DNA of 64,000 bases, taken from the NCBI GenBank assembly GCA_003013855.2, contig ML058384.1, forward strand, positions 15,014,176 through 15,078,175, read 5' to 3'. Within the stretch, counting starts at the first letter, position 1. Each line of letters opens with the position of its first letter. This DNA comes from Liriodendron chinense (lineage: Eukaryota; Streptophyta; Magnoliopsida; Magnoliales; Magnoliaceae). The translations under genes and the position numbers were made by a program. The notes beneath the pieces were generated by a model that saw only the letters and a list, made by a program, of their open reading frames with translations, had not been told where the DNA came from and searched no databases. Shown piece by piece: positions 1 through 11,270 of this stretch.

Positions 1-1709
1 AAGAAATGCTCTTGCAATTCATGCAAGCACAAGCTACCGTAACAGCCAACAATCAGGTTGGCCCAGTTCAGTAATCTCAACAGCCATGCCGGGTCCCTTC
101 GGCCTCCAGTTCAAATCAAGCACAACCATCGGAGTCTGCCCAAGACTACCGACAGCAACCATCTCTTCTAGCCTCCAGTTCATCTCAACCACAGCTATCA
201 AGGTTGGCGCAGGACTTTCGATACCCTCCTAATGAAGGTCCTCAATCAGGACAACTCTCGACCTCAGGGTATTTCTTCCAGTATCCTCCTGCAAATGAGA
301 GCCATTTTCAGTCACATCCCACAACCAGAACTCCGAGCCAATTCCAACATCCTCTTCCTAATGGGAGTTCCAACCAATTTCAATATTCTCTTGTGACTGG
401 GATTTCTTTGCAGTCTCCCTTCTCAGCTCCAGTCCAACAAAGTCCCTATAATGGGAGTAATTATCAAGCCCAACCTTCTTCAAGCAGGAATCATAGGAGC
501 ATCAATGACACCAATTATTACGAAAGGGGGCCAGCTCAGTCATGGCAAGGGGCAAGATCTCCCTCATCTAGTCCCTCTGAAATCGAACAGCTCCGAGAGC
601 AGATGCAAGAGATGAAGAGAAAGTTGCAGAAGCAGCAAGGGGTAGATCTTCCATCCACTACGTTCAAGGACCTTTGTCCATTTCCCGATGCAATGGTACT
701 TCAAGGCTTTCAGGTACTAAAATTTAAAAGATATGATGGGACAGGGTGTCCTATAGACCATTTGAGATCATTTTATGGTGAACTAGATGTTGTGGCAAGC
801 AACGACGGAGCGTTGATCCGTCTGTTCCAAAAGTCCCTGAAAGACGATGCCCTAGACTGGTACACATCATTAGACTATCATCGCATCAGGACTTGGGAGC
901 AGCTCTCCCAGGCTTTCGTCGACAGGTTCGCATACAATCTTAACATGGCACCCAGGAGAGCGGACCTCGCAGCTCTCAGGCAAAGAAGTGACGAAACATT
1001 ATTAGCTTACGTTGGACGGTGGCGGGCCATGGCCGCTAGAATGAAGACTCCCATCGACGACGAGGAGCAAATCTCCATGATCGTCCACTCGGCAAATCCA
1101 AGTATCTCTGGATACCTTGTCTCAGATCCATATGCGAACTTCACCCAATTAATTTACACCGGGGAACAAGTCGAAGCCGGAATAAGGGCTGGGATGATCT
1201 CCCCTTGGTGGCCTTATCAAGCCTCTCTTATACAACCGACAGTGGAAGAAGAGCCTACTGAATACGAGAATGATAACAGAAGTGTCCTCATCCCTCATCC
1301 AATAGAAGAAGACGACTTTGTCGCCTCTACCAAAGGTACACTATTCCTCCCTCAGCACGGACAACCGCAGCAACAGCAACAGTCAAGATGGAACTCACAG
1401 TTCCCTAAGCAAGGTTGGCAAGGGGCACCCCTAACCAGTCCAGTTTCAGAACCCCTCATCCCGCAAGGGGCATCTCCAGTTGATCCAATCTTCATAATGC
1501 AAGGGGCACTTCCTGCCTATCCAGCTTTCGTAAGCCAAGAAGAGCCTCCTCTCCAGTTTATTCGTGCCATCGACTCTAGTTTAGAGTTCGAGCCTCTCAT
1601 CCTGCAAGGGGCACCCTTAGTTATTTCAATCCCAGAGCCCATCGTTATGCAAGGGGCACCTTTAGTCGATTCATTCTCCACGCCCATTTCTAAGCATGGG
1701 TACAATTAG
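1..1709 (+). pseudogene. gag: Gag polyprotein of element 1 (Retrotrans_gag type), N-terminus outside window
   Basis: The reading frame is open from the window edge to 1709 except for a TAA at 72-74. The N-terminal 150 residues are rich in Gln, Ser, Pro and Asn. A short coiled-coil-like stretch (EIEQLREQMQEMKRKLQ) precedes the capsid-like Retrotrans_gag region at roughly 660-1190, recognised by the pattern DHLRSFYGEL, LKDDALDWYTSL, FVDRF, LLAYVGRWRAMAARM. The C-terminal part carries spaced repeats of QGAPL or QGASP about 20-25 residues apart. In Tat-type elements Gag forms the cytoplasmic virus-like particle. The start codon lies outside the window. Frame and domain are seen directly; the function is family knowledge. 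Confidence 0.85.
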
Positions 1710-2930
1710 CCCATCTCAGTCAACCAAGGAGACAATCTCCCTAGCGCAGCATCGGCAAAACAGGGGCATGGTCTGCTCAGTTTGAGCCAAGGGCAAATCC
1801 TACCCATCTTAGCATCAATCAACTAGGGGCACAACCTGCCCGTCTCAACAATAGTCAATCAGGGGCACAGCTTGCCCACTCCAGCTTACCAGGGGAAAAG
1901 CCTACCCATCTCTCCATCAAGCAATCAGGGGCACAACTTGCCCGCCGCATCCGTCTATTCAGCTTCTACTTCAGCCATCATCCTCCAAGAAGAAAACCCT
2001 TCCTTGGACAGCACGCCACATGCCCTAGCAGAATTGGGGCCCAGCTTCAATTATGTGGCCACTATCGAGGAGGTCGAAGGAGAGATTGATGTATAGGTTC
2101 TCATCGGTCCAAAAAGATCAACTATCACTCTTTAGGTCTTGAACATCTCAGCTTCATTCCATCTCCTTTCCGATCGAACCTGGTTTCACAGAATCGGTGC
2201 CATCTCTTCAAATCTTCACCAAAGGGTCAAGCACAGCTTCAGAGATAGGGCGATCACCATCATTACCGATCTCGGACAATTTTCAATGGTAGAAGCATCC
2301 AACCTTCGAGAGCCTACCATCCTAGCCATGGATGTACAACGCTCTAATGGGGAGGTCTCATACCATCATAATGCAAATTACTTCCCTCGTGCGTGTCCCA
2401 TCGGATCGAACTACGTCTTCCTTCCTGCCAAGCATCAAACCTTCTACTGTCAGCTCGAATATCAAGACTCGACCCGAATCATGGGAGTTTAAGAGAATGT
2501 GGACAGAGAAAGAATGCGATATCGGCCTACTCGGATTAGGAAACCAAAGCACAGAAGTATCAGAAGAAGACGGGGTCATCAAGAAGACGGCAATCTCTGC
2601 ATCTGCACACCAATCTAGTTTATCAATGCAGGGATTATCTATCCTGGTGATAGGCTGGATTCCACCTTCGATGATCAAGCGAGCAGATTGAGTTTGATAG
2701 AGTTGCCCAGAGAAGACTCAAGCAAGGGGCAGGAATTTTCTCCAATCGATTGGACTGCCATCCTAGTCCCACCTCAGCCAGATGAACCCGAAGAGCTACA
2801 ATATATCGGGGATGAGTCAGGAGAAATTACATCCGACATCGACTTGGAGCCCAATTCCATATCTATCATGATGTTTGGGCGCAACGATGAGGATCGGCCT
2901 ACTGATCCCTCTAGCCCTGCCTCCTAAGGG
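1710..2930 (+). pseudogene. Gag-protease linker and retropepsin remnant of element 1
   Basis: Three overlapping or adjacent frames (1872-2096, 2139-2492, 2332-2691) and 2688-2927 continue the gag frame with stops and frameshifts. The first part repeats a QGHNLP-type motif. At about 2130-2290 the sequence matches the C-terminal half of a plant Gypsy aspartic protease (LLSDRTWFHRIGAISSNLHQ), corresponding to the better copy in element 4 at 63300. The catalytic DTG motif is not visible. The last frame is acidic and ends at 2927. Broken by at least two stops (near 2094 and 2135) and several frame changes. Confidence 0.7.
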
Positions 2931-3559
2931 GAAGGAGTGCAGGGCAGTAACAGGTTTGTTGTCCCCATGACGGCCAATAAAAGTCGACAGTGCTCGGCTC
3001 CCCAAGCCGAATCAGGCAACACCTGATTCACATCGCCGTCTTGCTCGGGTCTTTTATAAAAAAAAATTAAAAAAAAATCAGAAGATTCAAAAACCCAAAA
3101 CACTAAATATTTCAAAAAAATTTCAGAGAGTCCAAAAAGTTTTAAAAAAATCCAGATATTCACAAAATTCCAAAAAATCAGAAATCTTTCAAAAATCCCA
3201 AGCAATAAAGTGTCAAGTCTATCTGTCAAAGCACTTGAGTATGGAGTTGACTCATAAGATTTCGATCTAGAGTTGGACTTCAAACTCAAGGGTCTGGACA
3301 AAGCCAAATGGTGTGGAAACTGATGAGTTGACTCCCAAACTAAGAGGGTCTCCTCGAAAGTTCGAACCAAAAGTCGATGTCATCTCAAAAAGTTTCAAAA
3401 TTATAAACCTAGGATCTCAAAAGACCCATAAGGAAGTGTACATTAAGAATCCTTGTCCCCGAAAATAAGCAGAGAATGATCGAATTTTTGAAGTCATGAC
3501 TTCCCAATCTTGCGTCCTATGAAGACTTATCCAGATTCAATCAAAAACTCATCAAGCCT
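2931..3559 (+). other. Degenerate pol linker of element 1; RT and RNase H deleted
   Basis: There is no long frame on the coding strand. The A-rich stretch followed by 3230-3320 matches, at DNA level, the acidic linker that precedes the reverse transcriptase in element 4 (about 59750-59900, opposite strand), and matches element 3 at 38100-38460. Shortly afterwards (about 3440-3560) the sequence jumps to integrase, so RT and both RNase H domains have been lost in between. Confidence 0.6.
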
Positions 3560-4245
3560 ATCAAGAAGATGCTGCCAAGACTATGCTTGCATTCTATGCT
3601 GGAGTGTGTGACTTGACGAATGATCGAAGAAAACCTCACGGCTCGATGAAGACAGATTGTTGCCAACATGTCAGAAAGCACTTCAAGTGTCAGCAACATG
3701 CACATCGGATCCATGTGTGTGCTTCAAAATTCTACAACCTGATAACGCTCCAGCTATTCCCTGTACGAGGTATCTACATCAGCAGAAAGATCGACTTGGT
3801 ATCATCTAGCGATCATACGCATATACTTGTGGCAGTCGATTACAACACAAAGTGGATGGAGATAATATTCTGATCTCGCATGATAATTCTCATGAAGAAT
3901 GACATCATCAATTGTTAAGGGTTCCCACATGCTATCAACATTGGCAATGGGACGTCTTTCGAAATCTAAGGATGGAGGAGTTCCTCGAGAAGCTTAAAAT
4001 CAGAAGACAAACCTATGAGTGTGAGTCAAAATCATGTCACCGTGAGTGCTGATGAAGAATGAAGCCGAAGAACGAAAAGTCATATCGGGTTTACAACAAG
4101 CACTGCTGCATCTATCAGGCTCAAGGGGCAAGCCCCGAGAATCAGAGAAGTTCTTCTGGTAGGCACCGTTCGACTCACCAACTTGAGGGGTAAGGATCTT
4201 CCAGAGCCAATCAACACCGACAACGTGAAAATCTCTCACAGGTAA
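3560..4245 (+). pseudogene. Integrase remnant of element 1
   Basis: A 96-residue frame at 3583-3873 carries the HHCC-type zinc-finger tail (TDCCQHVRKHFKCQQH) and the start of the catalytic core (HILVAVDYNTKW). The core after that is mostly deleted. The last 20 or so residues before about 4245 match the C-terminus of the element 4 integrase (RLTNLRGKDLPEPINTDNVK). Neither the second Asp nor the Glu of the DDE triad can be found, so the enzyme is dead. Confidence 0.75.
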
Positions 4246-5467
4246 GTTAATCCAACCTTATCAAGAGTTACATTAGTAGAGCTGAAGTCAAGAGGTCAAG
4301 GCTTAGACCTCTGAGAATCCCTTCCCGTCCACCAATAAGTGTTCCAAATAAAGGGTTCAAAAGCCAAAAAAAAAAGAAGAGAAAAAAAAGAATAGAGTAA
4401 AAAAAAAAAATAGGGGTTAAAAAAAAAGGGGTACACAACCCACAAAAAAAAGAGAAGAAGAAGAAGAAAGAAAGAAAGAAAGAAAGAAAGAGAAAAAAAA
4501 ATCAACTCAAAAGAAACACATCTATCCATCCATTCACATTAGAAGCGTCTGTAGCTAAGGCCGACAGCTCTGCCATTGTAACTTAAGATAAGGGCCGAAA
4601 GGTTACCATTGACCGGCAACGATGGATTCTTGACCTCTGGTCATCGCAGTTATCTAAAAAAAAAAAGAAAAAAAAAGAAAAAAAAAGAGATGTGTGCTTA
4701 AACAAAGAGGGCGGAGTGAAAACCCGAAAGGGCGCTTTGAGTAAAAAGAGTGGGCACACAGCGGACTTGGTGAAAATTCGAAAGGGCGCTGAGGGTAAAA
4801 ACAGCATAACTGCCAAGGGGCAGGCAAGATCAAATACCCAGGACGTGGTGAAAACCTGAAAGGGCGCCACGGGAAAAAATGACGGGCAAGCCGGAGCAGC
4901 GAAAACTCGAAAGGGCGTTGCGGGTAATAATGGCTAAGAAAAGAAAAGAAAAAAAAAAGCAGGTGTATGAGAGATCCAAGCGATATGAAGATTCAACGGA
5001 AGTATGGATGGCAGCTATGAGTCGAGAATTCGTTTAAGATCTGCCTAAATTCTAGGGAGAGGATACCATTGCGCACTATCTTAAGGGGACCAGGACCCTT
5101 GGTGAGTAATTAAGAAAATCGAGTATGACATCAGGCTGAGTTAAATATTCTGATTCCTACACCTAAAAGCACAAGTCCAAATCATGCACAGACAGATAAG
5201 CACTTGACACAAATTTTTACTTCATGATTTGCATATATTTTCCAAAAAAAAAAATAATTTTTTCTTATTCATATATATGCAAAAAAAAAAAAAAAAACTT
5301 ACAGGGCTTTCAAAATAAACATCCCCCAGCCAACTTATGGAGTGCCTCATACGAGCGTCTTTCTCCCGATTATTCCTCCCAGAAGGTAAGTATCTCTCTT
5401 CCTGCTTTGATGCTTCAATCCTTTTACTAAAGTGTTTTCTCTCCTCACAGGTACCAGAAGGCAATCT
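4246..5467 (+). other. Post-integrase non-coding region of element 1 with a GAAAGGGCG repeat block
   Basis: No convincing gene. 4380-4500 is purine-rich (A tracts, GAAA repeats). From 4713 to 4925 the motif GTGAAAAC(C/T)CGAAAGGGCG recurs four times at 55-70 bp spacing, each followed by G/A-rich spacer. The mirror of this block occurs at 55790-55990 in element 4. Such blocks are common after pol in Tat-type elements; their role is not known to me. The rest is AT-rich with homopolymer A runs at 5242 and 5283. Confidence 0.7.
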
Positions 5468-5897
5468 AAGATCAGCCCATCAATGTCCATCATGACCCCT
5501 TCATCACTATCGATCACATCATCCATGCGGCCCACGCCCAGAGGATGTGTAGCCTCACCTATGGCCCATTTCCCCATCCCATCCATACCATTCAATCCTA
5601 TCATGATCAATGCCCAATTCAAGTCAGAATTTTCAGCAATCTCACCATTAATGGGGGCATTCAAAGCTTCCCCAACAACCACCCTAAATCCCCATCAATG
5701 CCCCCATTCAATGCTCCATCTCTACCATCCATTAAAGGAATCCTTCCATCATTAAAGCCTTCACCAATTGCTGAAGTATGGGACCCACCAACCTCTCCCA
5801 CAATGGCCCCCAAGCCATCATCAATGGCTGCCCAAGAGAGGACCAATAGAGGAAAAGACAAAAAAAGAAGGAAAGATGAGACAAATAGAAGATTCAT
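5468..5897 (-). pseudogene. N-terminal remnant of the family A antisense ORF (element 1)
   Basis: Read on the minus strand it starts at an ATG at 5897 with a hydrophobic leader (MNLLFVSSFLLFLSF) and continues into the Met/Asp/Gly-rich segment (NGMDGMGKWAIGEATHPL) also found in elements 2 and 4. One frame change lies near 5680. After about 5468 the similarity stops: the central domain, intron and C-terminal coiled coil have been deleted. Its orientation opposite to gag and pol, between integrase and the 3' LTR, is the position known for extra antisense ORFs in Tat-lineage elements (for example gene 23 of maize Grande). Confidence 0.7.
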
Positions 5898-6629
5898 GGC
5901 CGAAATTGAACCTAGACGTACAAAGAAGGTGGGGACAAGAGCAGCGGACAGAAGGGAATGTCCGAACCAGAGCCAGCCCAGACCGCACAAGAGGCGAGCC
6001 TTGGGCGGCCCGCTGTGGGCCGCCAGTACGGACGCTCTCCCTCTCTCTCCGCGGGATTGGCTCCACAGTTCTTGGTAGGTGAGGATGACAGTCCACGTCA
6101 GCAGATGGCACCCTGAGGGCCGCCCAAGGCTATACTCCACTCCAGATTTTTGTTTGAGTTTGATCAGAATCATCTAGAAGATACCCCACCTGTCCAATCA
6201 TGAAGTACTGTGGTCAAAATGAGTCTGATCAAGTCAAAGAAAAGGAAAATTGATCAAGAGAGGCCCACAAGCAATCTGAGCCACTCAAAGGCTAGATTAT
6301 CGTGATCCAAGCCATGGGAAAGCTTACACGGCTTATCAAATAGCAACATCAAGGGCTTGATCATCAAGAAAGAAGGCTAGAGTCCAAGATATGATCATCA
6401 AGTGGGCCCACATGGCTAAAAAGAACAATCTGAGCCATTCAAGTCATCATCCGCACCATGGGAAGCCTTCTTAGCCTCACAAAACATCAAGGATAGGTGC
6501 TCCAAAGCAAAGCTGAAGTCTGGAAAGAGCCCACAGGGCCCATTTAAGTAATTCAGACCAATCAAATCACAATCAGCCCCGTCAGAAGCCAAACAAAGCA
6601 AGGTAAGTATGCCCAACCATAAAAGTTTT

Positions 6630-7240
6630 GGTCCGAAGACTTTAAACTACGTCGGGATCAAGATCCCGAGGGACTTTTTAAATAAAAACCGGTAGTAGTC
6701 TGGATTGTTCGAATCAAGATCCGCTGACACTGGACATTTTCCAAAAATAAAAAAATGTGTTGCCCTATTCTGTACAAAGTTTTGGTCCGAAGACCTTAAA
6801 CTACGTCGGGAACAAAATCCTAGAGATTTCCAATAAAAACCAGTGTTAATCTTGATCGCTCAAATTGAGATTTAACAGCCTAGAACATTTTGAAAAATCA
6901 CAAAAAGAATGTATTTTCAGCATGTACATATTTTTTGGTCCAAAGACCTTAAACTACACTGGGATTAGTTTCTCGGGGGACCTCTCTCACTTTCAACAAA
7001 AACCGGCATCGGACTCGACCGCTCGAATCAAGGTTCGATAACCTGGATCATTTCCAAAATATCAAAAAGATTTCGAGCTTTCCATAAAAACCAGTATCAA
7101 TCTCAATCACTTGAGTTGAAGTCTGAAACCTTTTAAAAAAAAAAAATTCACCATCAATTTCAACTGCACAAATTCATCCCCAGCGGTTCGAAGACCTAAA
7201 ACAACACTGGGATTAACTTCTCGGGGGCTTTCTTTCCCAA
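6630..7240 (+). repeat. Four tandem ~150-bp monomers in the element 1 3' region
   Basis: The core GTCCGAAGAC(C/T)TTAAACTAC recurs at about 6633, 6786, 6938 and (diverged) 7185. Each core is followed by an interrupted palindrome of the type CGGGATCAAGATCCCG, a TTTTAATAAAAACC stretch and a second imperfect palindrome built on TCGA. The same monomer makes the expanded array at 30365-32760 and the shorter one at 51255-51990. Confidence 0.85.
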
Positions 7241-8860
7241 CCCGTTCCGGAAATGGCTGACAGTTGATCGTACGGGTGTCCATAATCTTTTAAACAGGTA
7301 AAGGCTGAGGCGGGCAGAACCCCGCAATCCTGTTCGTGTTGAACGCACCGTGATAGACAACCTTGATTTGGAAGTCGCTGTTGAATCTGACGGATGTTCC
7401 CTGTTCCTAAAACTCATGAAGGGGATTAATGCAGTTGGGAGGTGAAGCGCACCCTCACGGAATTGTGAGCAACGTAAGGCCCCAAACTGGATTGACAAAG
7501 GGAAATGTGAGGATGTGGCTCATTTTGTGGATGAAGGAGTCTGTCGGACAATACGTGGTCTATGTGCATTGCACATGAGGAACAGGCAACTTTGTGGGTG
7601 TGTTGACTGAAAACCCTCAAAATCTCCTCATCCGAAGATGTAAAACTACGGTACTTAACTATGTGAGACTCGTCTTGCTCGCTAACGTAAAATGGATCGG
7701 GTGCCTTACCAGCAATAGAAGCTGAAAATGGATGAAAATTCCATACCTCTTCCCTGCATTTCAGAAAAATCCAACAAAATACCAAAACATTGCAAAATAT
7801 TTTCAAAAATCACAAAATATTTCCCTTACTTTTAAACCAAATATTTTCAAAACCACAAAAAAATATTTCCTTTGTTTTCAATAACCGATCTCTATCCTGA
7901 CCACTCAGGTAAAGATTAAGACCAAATATTTGCAAAAATCACAAAAATTGTCACTATCCCCAGCACTACACTTCAGGAGTCTCAAACTCCGCTCACTTCA
8001 CAATTTGGGATGACGGATCCGATCGCCCGTAAATTGGAATCTTGACCAAAACTGGCGACCAAGCACCGTCTCAATCGCATTTATGCCTAGAAGAACATCT
8101 TGAAGTCGGATAACATCCTCGTACATTCTCATTAGCAAAGAAACAGCATCTTGGGACGATGGACCTGATCGACTACGGGTCGGGATCTTGACCAACCGGT
8201 TGACCAAACACCCGTATAAAAAAAAAAAGAAAAACCCCAGGGAAGCACAACCCTGCAAGCAATAAGCTCAAAGTTCTCTACATTTCCAGCAAAAGCAAAA
8301 TCATCAAACTGAAAGAGAAGGAGCCGAACCATGCATTCATCATCAAATATGCATCTCCATGCATCAGCATCCATCGCATCAATCATCATGTTTACCTCCT
8401 TTTAAAATAAAAGTCGGTTAGCTAAAGACCCCACAGGCATCTCTAGTGGAGGCGCATGGAAACCAGATTTCCATTTTAAAAAGAAAAAAAATATTTGCAA
8501 ATAAAAACCCCACCGAGTATCACTCCCCAGAGTGGGTATCTTTTCAAAAATCCAAAAATATTTTTCCAGTAGAGCGTTCTGTCTCCAAAACACCAGGAGA
8601 TCTTCCATATCTCTGGGTAGGAGCCGACGTAAAAATCAAATAAGATCCGATGTCTCGTGGTTTCCCCGGAGACCATCGGATCTAATGCACTCAAAGTATG
8701 GTTGAACTGAACTCCAGTGTCAGCGCGGTCGTACCACATGCCAAGATACGAAAAGATGAAAGCCAAAAGGCTCAGTCAAAGAAACCATTTGAACAGGTGG
8801 AAACGATGAATTGTAACCCAAGTATCAAAATCAGCAAATTGGGTGGAAAGAGTTCACCCG

Positions 8861-9770
8861 CACATACCTAGGCGTGAATGCCTGAAGTACCTTGACTGAG
8901 TCCAAGTCGGCGTAGTAGAATCCCGTAAGACTACATGACGCAGGGCATCTAACCACTTGACAGTCAAGCGAAACAAGTACTCCTGGAGTGATCCAGGAAA
9001 ACATCAAACATCACAATCAATCTCAAGGTTAGCAACCTCGTAAGACTACGACGCAGAGGCTCTGCTGTACCTTTCCGATGTTAGTACCGATCGGGAATGG
9101 AAGGGTTGTGATTGGGTACCCAGGTTGCAGCAAACTGCAGGGACAATCGCAACGTTTTCTCCAAACTCCCACGGTATGTGCGAGTTATCAATCTCTAAAC
9201 AATCAACTGACTCAGATACAAAGGACAATACAGATTCCAGACCACAATCTAGGAAAGAATGAATTGCAAACCAAGCATCCAAACCAGCAGATCGGGTGGA
9301 AAAAGTCCACCCGCACATACCTAGGCGTGGATGCCTGAAGTACCTTGACTGAGTCCAAGTTGGCGTAGTAGAATCCCGTAAGACTACATGACGCAGGGCA
9401 TCTAACCACTTTGACAGTCAAGCGAAATAAGTACTCCTGGAGTGATCTGAGAAAACACCAAACATCACAATCAATCTCAGGGTCAGGAACCTCGTAAGAC
9501 TATGACGTAGAGGCTCTGCTGTACCTTTCCGATGTTAGTACCGATCAGGAATGGAAGGGTTGCGATTGGGTACCCACTTGCAGCAAATGCAGGGATAATC
9601 GTAACGTTTTCTCCAACCTTCCGTGGTATGTGCGAGTGATCGATTTCCAGACGATCAACTGGCACAGATGCAAAGGCAAGCAAAGATTTCACACCATGAT
9701 CTACGAATGACCGGGTCAGAAGTGGGGTGTCCACTCGCTTTGGCATTCAATTGCACCCAACCTCTGCCAA
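8861..9770 (+). repeat. 453-bp direct duplication before the polypurine tract (element 1)
   Basis: CACATACCTAGGCG starts at 8861 and again at 9314, and the following about 450 bases match with scattered differences, including the block GGTACCCA...GCAACG and CACGGTATGTGCGAG. Element 4 also has two copies (47090-48000). Element 2 has only one, so copy number differs between family members. Confidence 0.85.
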
Positions 9771-9781
9771 AGAGGGGCATC
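9768..9781 (+). promoter_or_regulatory. Polypurine tract of element 1
   Basis: AAAGAGGGGCATC immediately precedes the 3' LTR start TGTAGACACC. The same tract stands before the element 2 LTR (34886-34899) and, on the opposite strand, the element 4 LTR (47058 onward). It would prime plus-strand DNA synthesis. Confidence 0.8.
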
Positions 9782-9970
9782 TGTAGACACCCCACCTTCG
9801 GCTACACTGTTAGTAGAGATAGTTGGATGAATGGAGGACCATACCCCCAAATCCCATGTCCAAACTCAGCCAAACTCACCCTTGTAAGCCCCAATCATAG
9901 CCCAACTCACCCTTAAACATCAGCTTGAAATACCCCCCATAAGAAAAATGAGTAAAAAAAATCCTAAAAA

Positions 9971-10120
9971 AGTCAAACTCACTAAGTCAACCCGCTGAGT
10001 CAAATCGCCAAGTCAACCCGCCGAGTCAAAGCATCGAGTCAAATCATTGAGTCAACCCACTGAGTCAAATCACCGAGTCAGCCCGCTGAGTCGACCCACC
10101 AAGTCAACCCATTGAGTCCC
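9971..10120 (+). promoter_or_regulatory. TTGAC (W-box-type) array in U3 of the family A LTR
   Basis: AGTCAA or GAGTCAA (TTGACT on the other strand) occurs nine times exactly, with three further one-base variants, in 150 bp, mostly 12-16 bp apart. The array ends about 115 bp upstream of the TATA box. TTGAC(C/T) is the binding core of plant WRKY factors, and TGAGTCA resembles the GCN4/bZIP site. The repeat is seen directly; factor binding is inference. Confidence 0.75.
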
Positions 10121-10233
10121 AAGCAGCAGCCCCGAGACATGTCCGTACTGCTCGCGGGATCCCGCGAGCGTCCATATGGGTGGCCCATTAGGTGCTGTCC
10201 AAACATATTTACGGGAACTGCCACTCCCCGCTG

Positions 10234-10241
10234 CTATAAAT
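10234..10241 (+). promoter_or_regulatory. TATA box of the family A LTR (element 1)
   Basis: TATAAATA in the context CTGCTATAAATACCCCC, with a C/T-rich stretch after it, fits a plant core promoter. Transcription should start about 30 bp downstream, placing the U3/R boundary near 10270. The same sequence is on the minus strand of the element 4 LTR (46606-46614) and is missing from the element 2 LTR. Confidence 0.75.
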
Positions 10242-10546
10242 ACCCCCTCCCCTTCTCATTTCAACAGGCCTTCAAACCCAGGGAGAGCCCATCTGTTCCG
10301 AGTCCTTCTCCACCCCTTAGCCCACTTTTCCACCAAGGAGAGCCCGAGTGAGGAGAGCCGAGCCCTGGTCCAGCCCAGCCTGACCACTGATCCAAGTCTC
10401 TCAAACTATCCAAGTCTTGATCCAGCCACTCGAAGCCAACCCTTGCGACACCTCTGTCCATCTAGCTATTCTTTACTAGCATCATCTCATTCGCATCTAG
10501 CATAAGTGCAACATTTACTTTTCTTCCAACCCCCTGCTTCACTACA

Positions 10547-10840
10547 AGCACTTTGATCATTCAAGCACACAACATGCATCTCGTATAAAGCACCTGTCAG
10601 TTCGAGCGTATGCTTTGGGCTTGCCTGTTAATGGAAACCTGCCCATCAGAAACTCTTACTGTTCAGACTTGCATTCATACATTAGTCACTACGAGCACTT
10701 TGATTATTCAAACACACTGCATGCATCTCGCATAAAGCACCTGTCAGTTCGAGCGTATGCTCTGGGCTTGCCTGTTAATGGAAACCTGCCCATTAGAAAC
10801 TCTTACTGTTCAGACTTGCATTCATGCATCATGTCATTCA
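10547..10840 (+). repeat. 147-bp tandem duplication inside the family A LTR
   Basis: The unit containing CACCTGTCAGTTCGAGCG starts its match at 10591 and again at 10738. The minus-strand LTR of element 4 has the same duplication with the same period (46091 and 46238). The element 2 LTR has a single unit, so the duplication defines a sub-family. Confidence 0.85.
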
Positions 10841-11270
10841 TGAGAATGTTTGAGGATTAAAACAGACTTTCAAGTATTAGTTCGATTTTGTGAAGTAGAG
10901 ACCGTACTTCGGTACGGGCAGTGTGTGGGGTGCTTAACCTCTTCCCACCCTGTAACCGTGATCCCTTACCTCGAATCTCTGATCGCAGATTAAAAGGAGT
11001 CATTTTAAAGGAAGGAATCTTCGGATCCCCTTCTCTAACGTTTCTACGGGGTCTAGCCGACTGTAGATTCGAAGTAACTGGCTAGTGGCAATTCTGGTCT
11101 TATATAAACTCATCTAAACACATCCAGCTTAACACGACAACCAAACAAAGCCCTTGAGAACGAGGCAAGCCAGTGGCACAAACGGCGATTCGCACGCACT
11201 CACCTCTTCTTCTTTTTTCGAAAGGAAAGGGAGAACGACATACGGGAGCGGGGAACGGCGAGGGTCCACA

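Larger units (their letters stand above)
5898..9781 (+). other. 3' non-coding region of element 1
   Basis: This region contains no gene that I can support. Short frames here are not conserved between copies. It includes an inverted repeat GGCGGCCC/GGGCCGCC (6004-6024) just upstream of the antisense ORF start, four tandem 150-bp monomers (6630-7240), a block conserved in all copies (7200-8760), a 453-bp direct repeat (8861-9770) and the polypurine tract. Elements 2 (25634-34899) and 4 (47058-52712, opposite strand) carry the same region. Confidence 0.75.
1..11270 (+). mobile_element. Element 1: family A Ty3/Gypsy (Tat-type) LTR retrotransposon, 5' end outside window
   Basis: Order on the plus strand is gag, protease remnant, integrase remnant, an antisense ORF remnant, a 3.9-kb non-coding region, polypurine tract and 3' LTR. 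The reverse transcriptase and RNase H part is missing (deletion between about 3440 and 3560), so the element cannot move by itself. The right end is sharp at 11270, where the sequence passes directly into the antisense ORF of a second family A copy. It is therefore inserted in element 2. The five bases after the LTR, TCAAG, are the predicted target duplication. Its partner copy and the 5' LTR should lie left of base 1. Confidence 0.85.
9782..11270 (+). repeat. 3' LTR of element 1 (family A), 1489 bp
   Basis: Starts TGTAGACACCCC right after the polypurine tract and ends GGGTCCACA where the sequence switches to the element 2 antisense ORF. The start is shared with the LTRs at 34900 and 47057 (minus), and the end with 35949 and 45573. 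It contains a W-box-type array, a TATA box and a 147-bp internal duplication. The region 10860-11270 is the best conserved part among the copies. Confidence 0.85.

Noticed and set aside
10547..10840. Possible tRNA or small RNA gene in the duplicated unit
   Set aside because: No A and B box pair or cloverleaf could be found by eye; the unit is just an LTR-internal duplication.
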